Positions 6,090 through 13,156 of a DNA stretch of 14,714 bases are shown piece by piece (within the stretch, counting starts at the first letter, position 1; every line of letters starts with the position of its first letter). The translations under genes were made by a program, and so were the position numbers. The notes beneath the pieces were generated by a model. It was not told the DNA's origin. It ran no database searches and was given only the letters and a program-made list of their open reading frames with translations. Origin of the DNA: Treponema sp. (GTDB lineage Bacteria; Spirochaetota; Spirochaetia; Treponematales; Treponemataceae); NCBI GenBank assembly GCA_012799545.1, contig JAAZLA010000207.1, positions 1 through 14,714 on the forward strand, given 5' to 3'.

Positions 6090-6449
6090 ATGGATAAAAC
6101 CAACTTAAGAAAAGCAAAGCGTTTTGAAGAGGTTGCAAAAGTAAGTGTTCCAAATCTCAGTCAATTTTCTGGTGTCTTAGTTGATGTAAGTAAAATAGGC
6201 TGTAGGATTCATTTTAATGTATTTCTAAATATTGAGATGGATATGGAATACGAGATTTTAATTTTTCCGGTACTAGCGGATATCGACTCTTTTACGCTTG
6301 TGGGTGAGCCAGTTTGGGTTCAAAATAAATCAAAATCAACAGAAATTGGTTTTAAGTTTCTTCGTTCCGTAGGTATGAAGCCATTTGAAGCCTATATCGA
6401 TAATCTTGAAGCTCGAGAAAAAAAAACATTCTGGGAGGAACGACTCTAA
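6090..6449 (+). CDS. PilZ-domain protein (c-di-GMP effector)
   Basis: 119 residues from ATG 6090. The open frame reaches back to a TTG at 6027, but that codon lies inside the dyad controlling the divergent gene, and the extra 21 residues do not resemble the family. No Shine-Dalgarno sequence precedes 6090, so the start is uncertain. The two c-di-GMP-binding motifs of PilZ are present: Arg7-xxx-Arg11 (RKAKR) and DxSxxG (Asp32, Ser34, Gly37), followed by the beta-barrel strands. The protein is a single domain with no output module, like small PilZ adaptors that bind partners in motility or surface attachment; the partner is not visible here. The genes on either side are unrelated to signalling. 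Confidence 0.85.
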   Translation: MDKTNLRKAKRFEEVAKVSVPNLSQFSGVLVDVSKIGCRIHFNVFLNIEMDMEYEILIFPVLADIDSFTLVGEPVWVQNKSKSTEIGFKFLRSVGMKPFEAYIDNLEAREKKTFWEERL

Positions 6450-6457
6450 ATTTTTTA

Positions 6458-6471
6458 GAAGAAGCTTCTTC
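6458..6471. repeat. 14-bp perfect palindrome downstream of the PilZ gene
   Basis: GAAGAAGCTTCTTC reads the same on both strands. It lies 8 bases after the PilZ stop, between a T run (6451-6456) and an A run (6480-6486). As RNA it would need an AGCU loop and has no T run after it on either strand at the usual spacing, so it is a poor terminator. The rest of the 126-base gap up to 6575 is AT-rich with no clear gene. Confidence 0.45.
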
Positions 6472-6575
6472 CTTGCGCTAAAAAAATAAGCTCGACAAGA
6501 AATCGTTGGAAAATGAATAAAGACTTGATAAAAAATCGATAGAATATACTTACTTTTATTGATATACTTGGTCCC

Positions 6576-7595
6576 ATGGACCTTAGCTTAAAACCCATTT
6601 CGGGGCGGGCTTTTTTAGCCTACCCTGAGATGCTTGATTTTTTATTATTGGAGATAAGAGAGCGTTTTTTTATCGATGTAAAGAATATAAAAAACTCTGA
6701 TTCCGATTATAGCGAAAAAGAAATAAGTATTTTTCCACATTCAAGCGAGCCCCTTCTTTTTGGCAATCTCTTGTATATTCCGCAGTGGAATGAGGAAAAA
6801 AATCCCTATTGGGCAGCGACGGTTTTAGAGGCGCCCGCTCTCTTGGATTTTTCTTCTATAAAACAAGCAGCCCTTTCTTTGCGAAATATTCAAAGAAACT
6901 GGGGCTCGTATCAGTACAAGCTATTCCGTCGGGCGGCCCTCATCGTTGAATCGCTTCCCTACATAAATCCCAAACCGCGTAGTTTTCCCTATCTCATACC
7001 CGAAAGTCCCATGGGCTTATTTACGCTTGTGAAAAAAGAGCTCATTTTATGCAGTGCAAAAACAAGCAGCCCTCTAGCCGCTGGTTGCCTGAGTTTAGTT
7101 GAAGATAAGATAGAACCACCGAGCAGAGCTTATCTAAAGTTTCAAGAAGCTTTAACGCGTTTATACAGTGCAAAAGGAAGCATTCCGCAAAAAAATGAGC
7201 GCTGCCTCGATCTTGGTGCTTGCCCTGGAGGCTGGACCTGGGTTTTGCGCCAACTAGGCTGCGAGGTTCTTGCGGTTGATAGGACTGCTCTTGACGAGAA
7301 GCTTATGAAAGACCCCAAGGTTCGCTTTATCAAACACGACGCTTTCACCCTGCCGCTTGAAGAACTAGGACCCTTCGATTGGATATTTTCCGATGTTATT
7401 TGCTACCCGGAACGTTTACTCGAATGGGTAAAAAAAATACTCGCGTCTGGCATAACAAAAAAAATGATTTGCACAATTAAACTACAAGGAGATATAGACT
7501 GGCAGATTATCGATGCCTTTGCTGAAATCCCACATAGTTTTGTACAACATCTTTGCTATAATAAACACGAATTAACCTGGTTTTATTGCGAATAA
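6576..7595 (+). CDS. RlmM/FtsJ-like RNA 2'-O-ribose methyltransferase
   Basis: 339 residues. The C-terminal half is a Rossmann-fold SAM-dependent methyltransferase: motif I is LDLGACPGGW (211-220), with Asp235 at the end of strand 2. The K-D-K-E tetrad of RNA ribose 2'-O-methyltransferases can be placed at Lys188 (SRAYLKFQEAL), Asp273 (FSDVICYP), Lys302 (TIKLQG) and Glu332 (HELTWFY). Motif I and the closing HELTWFY block resemble RlmM, which modifies C2498 of 23S rRNA. The N-terminal 180 residues do not match clearly; they may be a divergent RNA-binding part. The target is therefore inferred. The start has no good Shine-Dalgarno sequence; a TATACT at 6563-6568 would put transcription very near the ATG, so a leaderless message is possible. 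Confidence 0.8.
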   Translation: MDLSLKPISGRAFLAYPEMLDFLLLEIRERFFIDVKNIKNSDSDYSEKEISIFPHSSEPLLFGNLLYIPQWNEEKNPYWAATVLEAPALLDFSSIKQAALSLRNIQRNWGSYQYKLFRRAALIVESLPYINPKPRSFPYLIPESPMGLFTLVKKELILCSAKTSSPLAAGCLSLVEDKIEPPSRAYLKFQEALTRLYSAKGSIPQKNERCLDLGACPGGWTWVLRQLGCEVLAVDRTALDEKLMKDPKVRFIKHDAFTLPLEELGPFDWIFSDVICYPERLLEWVKKILASGITKKMICTIKLQGDIDWQIIDAFAEIPHSFVQHLCYNKHELTWFYCE

Positions 7596-7604
7596 ACAAA
7601 AAAT

Positions 7605-7634
7605 TTGCTATGCTCATAGATAACTTCCTAAATA
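7605..7634 (+). promoter_or_regulatory. Weak candidate promoter of pyrE
   Basis: TTGCTA (7605-7610) and TAAATA (7629-7634) are 18 bases apart in the 79-base gap before pyrE. Both boxes are imperfect. A TAGTAT at 7647-7652 is an alternative -10 but lacks a matching -35. Confidence 0.3.
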
Positions 7635-7674
7635 TAGATAAACGGATAGTATGTTTGATAAAACGAGGTAGGAA

Positions 7675-8271
7675 ATGGATATTATTTCAATTTTACAAGA
7701 AAGTGAAGCAATGCTCAGTGGGCATTTTTTATTATCATCAGGCTGTCACTCTGACAAATACTTTCAGTGTGCAAAGTTATTGCAATATCCCGATAAAGCA
7801 AGTCTTGTTTTATCGGTGCCAGTCCAAGAGATTCTTGCAGAAAAAAACGCAGAAAAAATAGACTTCGATGCCGTAGTCGGTCCTGCAATGGGTGGCATTA
7901 TTCCTGCCTACGAGTTTGCACGGCAACTGGGGACCCCTGCATTTTTTACCGAAAGAAATGAAGACGGAGACATGGTTTTGCGTCGTGGTTTTGAAATAAA
8001 AGAGGGAATGAAAATCCTTCTTGCAGAAGATGTTATTACCACCGGGCGTTCAACGCTTGAAAGTGCAAAGGTTTTACAAGATTTAGGAGCAAAAATTGTA
8101 GCATCTATTTGCATCGTCGACCGCAGGGCCGAAAATGCAGAAAACCCCTTTAGCTGGCCTATTTTTTCTGCATTGCGCTCACCAACGCTCAAGTTTGAGC
8201 CAACTAACTGCCCTCTTTGCGATGCAGGAGAAATACCGCTCGTCAAACCAGGCTCACGAAAGAAAATCTAG
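7675..8271 (+). CDS. pyrE: Orotate phosphoribosyltransferase
   Basis: 198 residues; ATG 7675 is preceded by the purine-rich GAGGTAGGAA. It joins orotate and PRPP to make OMP, the fifth step of pyrimidine synthesis, in the cytoplasm. The N-terminal GHFLLSSGCHSDKYFQ (16-31) and the PRPP-binding loop LLAEDVITTGRST (115-127) are clear family signatures. The flexible-loop region is of the ERNEDGDMVLRRGF type rather than the RK..K.HG type of the E. coli enzyme. The C-terminal CPLC (Cys179, Cys182) before EIPLVKPGS is a feature of the same shorter subfamily. It is the first gene of a two-gene unit with the ASKHA protein, whose start lies 29 bases after the pyrE stop. Confidence 0.95.
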   Translation: MDIISILQESEAMLSGHFLLSSGCHSDKYFQCAKLLQYPDKASLVLSVPVQEILAEKNAEKIDFDAVVGPAMGGIIPAYEFARQLGTPAFFTERNEDGDMVLRRGFEIKEGMKILLAEDVITTGRSTLESAKVLQDLGAKIVASICIVDRRAENAENPFSWPIFSALRSPTLKFEPTNCPLCDAGEIPLVKPGSRKKI

Positions 8272-8300
8272 TCGGATAGAGGCAAAAGCTCGAGAAAAAA

Positions 8301-9404
8301 ATGAATTTAGTAATCGATATTGGCACAACAAATATTATTTTCTTTGATGGACAGAGAAAAACGCTATTTCGTAACCCCCAATATCGATTTGGCAGCGATA
8401 TTATGAGTCGTATCCTCCATGCAATGCAAAAAGGCCAAGAAATACAAACGCAGCTTTTACGTGAGGTTCTTGTAGAAGGGCTTTTTTCCTGTCTAAATGA
8501 TAAAAAGATACAAAGCCTTGTAATTGTCGCAAATACCGTGCAATTACATTTTTTACTTGGCTTAGATATAAGCGGTATGGCAACATTTCCTTTTACACCG
8601 CTCGAATTTTTTGGAAGGGCTTTTTCCTTGGACGCAGTTTTTGGCGGTCTTGCTACGAAAATCGCGCCCCTTTTTAGCGAAAAAAACACAGAAGTTTTTA
8701 TTCCCGCTTGTTTTGATGCCTTTATCGGTGCAGATTTAGTTGCGGCAAGTTTGGGGGTAGGGCTTTGGCAGCTGAAAGAAAAGGCGAGTCGTTTTGATAA
8801 AGCTTGCAGAGAAACGTCTCAATTGCTCATAGATATTGGAACAAATACCGAGTTAGTTTTGCGGCACAGGGGGAAAAATCTTGTGGCATCGACTGCTGCA
8901 GGACCAGCCTTTGAAGGTGGCAAAACGAAGAGCGAACTCAAGGGCTCCGAGCTCCTTCATGCGCTCTCCCTCATGCTGAGTCAAGGACAAATGGATGCAA
9001 CAGGCTTTATTTTGGTTGAAAAACCGCTTTTATGTCAAGAAGATGTTCGCGTTTTACAACTTGCCAAGGCTGCTATCCGTGCCGCTGTCGACACCCTTCT
9101 TTTTGAAATGCAGATAGATGCAGAAGAAATAGATGTAGTTTTTATTGCAGGAGCCTTTGGCTCGCATATAGAAGTGAAGGATATAGAAAAAACAGGACTT
9201 TTGGATGCCGGTTTGGCAAAAAAAATAAGCTTGAGGGAAAATGCGGTTTTAGACGGTGCTTTTTTATGTACAAAGGCTGCTCTCGAAGCAGATTTCCATA
9301 CCCTATCTAGCTTTGTAGAAAAAGAATTTTCTCAAACGACCCTCGTTCAGCTCGCTGATAATGCTTTTTTTGCAAAGGCTTATATAGAGGCGATGTCTTT
9401 TTAA
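8301..9404 (+). CDS. RACo-type ASKHA ATPase without a ferredoxin domain
   Basis: 367 residues. It begins directly with an ASKHA phosphate motif (IDIGTTN, 5-11) and continues with the RACo middle and C-terminal domains (DUF4445 type): NTVQLHFLLGLD (78-89), ACFDAFIGAD (136-145), LLIDIGTNTE (175-184), AAGPAFEGG (199-207), EDVRVLQLAKAAIRAAVDTL (247-266) and IAGAFGSHI (282-290). RACo proteins use ATP to drive reductive reactivation of corrinoid cofactors; the usual members carry an N-terminal [2Fe-2S] ferredoxin domain as electron source. Here that domain is absent, and no ferredoxin or corrinoid protein gene lies nearby. The role is thus uncertain: an activator using a separate electron donor, or a repurposed ATPase. 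It appears co-transcribed with pyrE, and its Shine-Dalgarno sequence is weak. Confidence 0.85.
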   Translation: MNLVIDIGTTNIIFFDGQRKTLFRNPQYRFGSDIMSRILHAMQKGQEIQTQLLREVLVEGLFSCLNDKKIQSLVIVANTVQLHFLLGLDISGMATFPFTPLEFFGRAFSLDAVFGGLATKIAPLFSEKNTEVFIPACFDAFIGADLVAASLGVGLWQLKEKASRFDKACRETSQLLIDIGTNTELVLRHRGKNLVASTAAGPAFEGGKTKSELKGSELLHALSLMLSQGQMDATGFILVEKPLLCQEDVRVLQLAKAAIRAAVDTLLFEMQIDAEEIDVVFIAGAFGSHIEVKDIEKTGLLDAGLAKKISLRENAVLDGAFLCTKAALEADFHTLSSFVEKEFSQTTLVQLADNAFFAKAYIEAMSF

Positions 9405-9438
9405 GTATCGTTTTATACATAGATTGTAAAAGATAAAA

Positions 9439-9473
9439 AAAAACCTTCAAAGCGCGAGACTTTGAAGGTTTTT
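9439..9473. terminator. Two-way terminator between the ASKHA gene and rny
   Basis: AAAAACCTTCAAAG (9439-9452) and CTTTGAAGGTTTTT (9460-9473) form a perfect 14-bp stem with a 7-base loop. The A and T ends make it a rho-independent terminator on either strand, serving the two convergent operons. Confidence 0.92.
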
Positions 9474-9489
9474 GTAGATTTTGGTTTTT

Positions 9490-11019
9490 TTAGCGAGCGT
9501 ATTCTACAATACGTGTTTCACGAATCATCGTGATCTTAATTCGCCCCGGATACTTGAGGTCTGCTTCGATTTGTTTTGCAATATTTCGCGCCAAATCTTT
9601 AACCTCTGCATCAGGAATTTTTTCGTTATTTACCAAGATGCGTAGCTCACGACCTGCTTGAATTGCGTAGGCTTTTTCTACGCCTTCAAAGTGTTCCGCA
9701 ATTGCCTCAAGGTTTTCAAGACGTTTTACATAGTTATCTATGGTTTCTCGCCTTGCCCCTGGACGTGCAGCAGAAATTGCATCTGCAATTTGTACTACAA
9801 TTGCTTCAATTGTTGTCGGCTCCACATCATTGTGGTGGGCACCGATTGCGTTTATAACCCTTGGATCTTCGCCCATTTTTCGTGCAAGGTCCATTCCCAC
9901 TTCTGCGTGGTTTTGGTCTGAATCAGTTTCTGCACCCTTCCCAATATCGTGTAAAACCGCTGCTCGTTTTGCAAGTTCCTTGTTTGCCCCAATTTCTCCA
10001 GCTAACATTCCTGCAATAATTGCTACTTCTTTTGCGTGCATAAGGACATTTTGTCCATAGCTCGTTCTAAAGTATAATCTACCAAGGGCTCGAACTCCTT
10101 CCTGGCTCATATTATGAATACCAAGATCGAAGAGCACTTTTTCGCCTTCTTCGTAGATCTTATGTTGAATTTCTTTTGTTACCTTTTGCACTATTTCTTC
10201 AATCCGAGCTGGATGAATGCGTCCATCGGTAATGAGCCGTTCAAGTGCAACCTTCGCAATTTCCTTGCGAACAGGATCAAAACAAGAAATAACAACCGCT
10301 TCTGGTGTATCATCGATAATAACATCGACCCCAGTAAGTGTTTCGAGGGTGCGGATATTTCTTCCCTCCCTCCCAATAATGCGCCCCTTCATTTCGTCGC
10401 TCGGCAGTGAAACTGTTGCAACAGTTACATCGCTCGTTGTTTCAGTTGCAATACGTTGTATAGTTGCAACCAAGATTTCGCGTGCTTTTTTCTCTGATGC
10501 AATTTGTGCCTCTTGTTCAATTTTATTCAACAAGGCTTGCGCATCATGCTTTGCTTCGTTCTCCAAGCTTTGAATGATAATTGCCTTTGCTTCATCAGCA
10601 GTAAAACCTGAAATTTTCTCGAGTTCTTGTATATAGCGTGTCTCTTGTAAAGATAACTCTTCTTCTTTAGCTACAATGTGTTTTTCTCTTTTTTCAAATT
10701 CCTTTTCTTGATCATTTAATGTGTTTTCTTTTTTATCAAGTGTTTCTTCTTTAAGCAATAATCGTCTTTCTACTCGTTGAAGTTCGCCCCGGCGCTCTCT
10801 GTTCTCCCTCTCTTGTTGATTTCGCTCTCGAATGAGTTGGTCTTTCGCTTCTAATAAAATTTCTTTTTTTTGAGCTTCAGCCTCTTTTATCGCATCTTGC
10901 GTAATTCGTTCTGCTCTTTGTTCAGACGCAGATAATTGAATTCTGGCATAGAGCCAGCGAATAGTCCATCCAAGAACAACTCCAGCAATTGGGAGACCAA
11001 TAAATAGTACATACTTCAT
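9490..11019 (-). CDS. rny: Ribonuclease Y
   Basis: 509 residues from ATG 11017-11019, which has GGAGG 5 bases upstream; the open frame extends to 11061 but that part overlaps the promoter. RNase Y is a membrane-anchored endoribonuclease that starts mRNA decay. Visible parts in order: N-terminal membrane helix (about 2-24), a long charged coiled coil (about 30-140), a KH domain with GRIIGREGRN (213-222), and an HD domain with His357-Asp358 (LHDIGKG) plus further metal-site histidines in NHAEVG and AHHND (395-396). Length and all domains are as in the family. It lies downstream of lptB but has its own promoter, so it may be read both from that and from the upstream operon. RNase Y is known from Firmicutes, spirochaetes and others. 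Confidence 0.96.
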   Translation of the reverse strand: MKYVLFIGLPIAGVVLGWTIRWLYARIQLSASEQRAERITQDAIKEAEAQKKEILLEAKDQLIRERNQQERENRERRGELQRVERRLLLKEETLDKKENTLNDQEKEFEKREKHIVAKEEELSLQETRYIQELEKISGFTADEAKAIIIQSLENEAKHDAQALLNKIEQEAQIASEKKAREILVATIQRIATETTSDVTVATVSLPSDEMKGRIIGREGRNIRTLETLTGVDVIIDDTPEAVVISCFDPVRKEIAKVALERLITDGRIHPARIEEIVQKVTKEIQHKIYEEGEKVLFDLGIHNMSQEGVRALGRLYFRTSYGQNVLMHAKEVAIIAGMLAGEIGANKELAKRAAVLHDIGKGAETDSDQNHAEVGMDLARKMGEDPRVINAIGAHHNDVEPTTIEAIVVQIADAISAARPGARRETIDNYVKRLENLEAIAEHFEGVEKAYAIQAGRELRILVNNEKIPDAEVKDLARNIAKQIEADLKYPGRIKITMIRETRIVEYAR

Positions 11020-11051
11020 CAGGTCCTCCAAACTAGACAAGTTCAAAGTAC

Positions 11052-11080
11052 AGAATATCACAAAAGGGGCGTGTTGTCAA
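11052..11080 (-). promoter_or_regulatory. Sigma70-type promoter of rny
   Basis: On the minus strand TTGACA (11075-11080) is followed after exactly 17 bases by TATTCT (11052-11057), with a TGTG stretch just before the -10. The predicted start near 11045 gives a leader of about 26 bases. No hairpin that would stop transcription from lptB is visible between 11081 and 11153. Confidence 0.75.
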
Positions 11081-11153
11081 ACATAACTATATAAAAGCGT
11101 ATAGAAAGGGGGGAGATTGGTGGCTTTTAAGGACGTAAAAAGTGGCTACAAAG

Positions 11154-11879
11154 CTACATTTTAAAGCTTTCTCCGAGATAGAGCTTGCGAGCAAGGGGGG
11201 ATTCAAGAATTTCCTCTTTGTTTCCCTGGCTTACAATCTGTCCTTCGCTTATTATTATGGAGCGGGTAGTTATTTCGAGGGTGTCGCGTACATTGTGGTC
11301 GGTGATAAGGATACCAATGCCCCGATTTGCGAGGATTTGTATCATTTCTTTTATGTCGGCTACTGCTATGGGGTCGATTCCAGCAAAGGGTTCGTCAAGA
11401 AGTAAAAATTTTGGTTCAATGGCAAGGGATCGAGCTATTTCTGTGCGTCGCCTTTCACCACCAGAAAGTGTGTAGGCTGATTGTTTTCGTAAATGGGCTA
11501 TATTAAATTCTTCAAGGAGGTTTTCCAAATGCTCTTTTTTTTCAGCATGACTTAAATCCTGCCGTGACTCCAAAATAGCCCAGATATTTTTTTCAACACT
11601 GAGTTTTCGAAAAACAGAAGGTTCCTGCGGAAGATAGGAGATACCTAAACGCGCGCGCTTATACATGGGAAGTTTTGTAATGCATTGCTCATTTAAAAAA
11701 ACTTCACCAGCGGAGGGTGGATAAAAACCAACGATCATATAAAAAGTTGTCGTTTTTCCTGCTCCATTTGGGCCTAAAAGTCCCAGAATTTCGCCTTCTT
11801 GCATAGAAAAATCAATTCCGCGTACCACTTCTTTTTTCCCAAAGCGTTTATACAAGCTATGTATAGAAAGTTCAGCCAT
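11154..11879 (-). CDS. lptB: LPS export ABC transporter ATPase LptB
   Basis: 241 residues, the usual LptB length. It is the cytoplasmic ATPase that powers transfer of LPS from the inner membrane into the Lpt bridge. Walker A is GPNGAGKT (36-43), Q-loop Gln85 (YLPQEPSVFRKLSVEKNI, the LptB-specific form), signature LSGGE (138-142), Walker B FLLLDE (158-163) and switch His195 (ITDHNVRDTL). MYKRARLGISYLPQ is diagnostic for LptB over other ABC ATPases. An AAGGA precedes the start by 9 bases. It follows lptA after 45 bases. The permeases LptF and LptG are not in the window. Confidence 0.95.
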   Translation of the reverse strand: MAELSIHSLYKRFGKKEVVRGIDFSMQEGEILGLLGPNGAGKTTTFYMIVGFYPPSAGEVFLNEQCITKLPMYKRARLGISYLPQEPSVFRKLSVEKNIWAILESRQDLSHAEKKEHLENLLEEFNIAHLRKQSAYTLSGGERRRTEIARSLAIEPKFLLLDEPFAGIDPIAVADIKEMIQILANRGIGILITDHNVRDTLEITTRSIIISEGQIVSQGNKEEILESPLARKLYLGESFKM

Positions 11880-11924
11880 TATTCTGCATCCTTTGTTTTT
11901 TTTAGGGAGGTTTTCGCGAGCCTT

Positions 11925-12578
11925 TTAGTCACTTTTATCCTTCTCCTGTTTTTTATCTTCGGCATTTTCATTTACGATACTGCCACGAATTTTTCCATCG
12001 AGTTTTATTTCTTCCGTTTGGATATCGAGAATAATTTCCTGTGCTTGAAAAATATCCTTGTTCCGCTCTATTTTTGGACTCCCGCTCAAGACGACCCTTT
12101 GTTGCGCCTTGTTATAAATTGCAAGGGCACTCGTACAAATTGAGTCCTTGCTTGTAAGACGTACCTCTATTTGCATTGTGGCAATATCTGTCTTTTGGTT
12201 GTATTCAATACTTTGTGCACTTATCCGCACATCATTTTCTGTATCGTGAAGTTCAACAGCCGTTTCTAAAAGAGCTATTTTTGTTATGCGGTCATAGTGT
12301 AGCTTTTCGCAAGAAAAGCTAAAGTTCGATGTGAGGTTTTTTCCAGAAACTCGCCCACTTGCGGTGATAAAACGAAAATTTTTTCCAGAAATTTCGATAA
12401 AGTCTGCCTGTATTTCAAGGTCGTCGGTTTTGACTTCCGCATTTCCATCTAAGCTTGTGTATTCGCTATTTTCACTTGTTTTTGCGACAAGGGAATCGCC
12501 GCTAAAATATATTGTTTCTGTGTATATACAAAAAAAAGCTCCCAAAAAGGCTAGGGCTAAAAGGTATTTTTTTTTCAT
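11925..12578 (-). CDS. lptA: LptA/OstA-like periplasmic LPS transport protein
   Basis: 217 residues with a cleavable signal peptide (MKKKY, then a hydrophobic core to about residue 20). The mature part is a run of short strands of the OstA/LptA beta-jellyroll type (YFSGDSLVAKT, LDGNAEVKTDDLEIQADFIE, SGSPKIERNKDIFQAQEIIL, EIKLDGKIRGSI), which forms the periplasmic bridge that carries LPS. A charged tail rich in Lys, Asp and Glu ends the protein and is not part of the fold. The start ATG overlaps the stop of lptC as ATGA (12575-12578) and has GAGG 8 bases upstream. Sequence similarity in this family is low, so the name depends partly on the position between lptC and lptB. Confidence 0.85.
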   Translation of the reverse strand: MKKKYLLALAFLGAFFCIYTETIYFSGDSLVAKTSENSEYTSLDGNAEVKTDDLEIQADFIEISGKNFRFITASGRVSGKNLTSNFSFSCEKLHYDRITKIALLETAVELHDTENDVRISAQSIEYNQKTDIATMQIEVRLTSKDSICTSALAIYNKAQQRVVLSGSPKIERNKDIFQAQEIILDIQTEEIKLDGKIRGSIVNENAEDKKQEKDKSD

Positions 12579-13156
12579 TCTATTCCTCTCGCATCTTCAT
12601 CGTCAACGATGATTAAACCACTTACTTTTCCGCTTATACGAATTGTATTGCTTACGCCGCTCGCCGCTATTGTTTGCGCATGTATAAAAAGTTTTGTGTT
12701 TTTTCCCTCATTTATGCCGTATTCGATTAAAATGGTATCATCTTGTGCACTTGTTAGCTGCTCAAGTTCTGTATCGACCCTCAGATTTTCTGCCTCAATG
12801 TTGACATCTTCCTTGTATGAAGTGAGGCTCACACCACCAGAAAAAACTAAAAGTTTATCTTTTTCAGATTTCATAAAGCCGGCGCTTCCCTCTGTTTCTA
12901 TCGCCTCGTTTTTATCGTACAAGATAAAGGACACGTCTTTTGCATACATGTGTTCATCTTTTCGATACTTTTCCATTTGCTTTGCTTTAACGAGGCTTTC
13001 TTTTTTTCCATTGCTTACCTTTGTCATCACCAAATCATAGAGGCTCAGCTCGCTTTCTTCTTCTTCACTGAGTTCTGTTCGGTATATGAGAGAACAGGAA
13101 CAGAAAAAAAAGATACAGAGGCTCAGTAAAAATCGAATAATAAGGCTCTGTTTCAT
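12575..13156 (-). CDS. lptC: LptC-like LPS export lipoprotein
   Basis: 193 residues from ATG 13154-13156, which overlaps the pyrG stop as ATGA (13153-13156); the longer open frame to 13270 runs through pyrG and is not used. The N-terminus is a lipoprotein-type signal (MKQSL, long hydrophobic stretch, FCSC), unlike E. coli LptC, which keeps a membrane helix. After an acidic linker come LptC/OstA-like strands (HMYAKDVSFILYDKNE, VFSGGVSLTSYKEDVNIEAE, RISGKVSGLIIVDDED). LptC receives LPS from the LptBFG complex and passes it to LptA. No independent Shine-Dalgarno sequence is obvious, so translation probably depends on coupling to pyrG. The name relies on weak sequence signal plus gene order. Confidence 0.75.
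   Translation of the reverse strand: MKQSLIIRFLLSLCIFFFCSCSLIYRTELSEEEESELSLYDLVMTKVSNGKKESLVKAKQMEKYRKDEHMYAKDVSFILYDKNEAIETEGSAGFMKSEKDKLLVFSGGVSLTSYKEDVNIEAENLRVDTELEQLTSAQDDTILIEYGINEGKNTKLFIHAQTIAASGVSNTIRISGKVSGLIIVDDEDARGIE

Noticed and set aside
6458..6471. The palindrome GAAGAAGCTTCTTC as a terminator
   Set aside because: No T run follows on either strand at the right distance; it is listed only as a palindrome.
7586..7861. 91-codon forward open frame overlapping pyrE
   Set aside because: It lies in another frame of the clearly recognised pyrE gene and resembles no protein.
9658..10573. Several forward open frames opposite rny
   Set aside because: They are antisense shadows of a conserved gene, with no ribosome binding sites or recognisable domains.
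11020..11061. Longer start of rny
   Set aside because: The added 14 residues precede the membrane helix, overlap the promoter -10 box and leave out the GGAGG site next to ATG 11017-11019.
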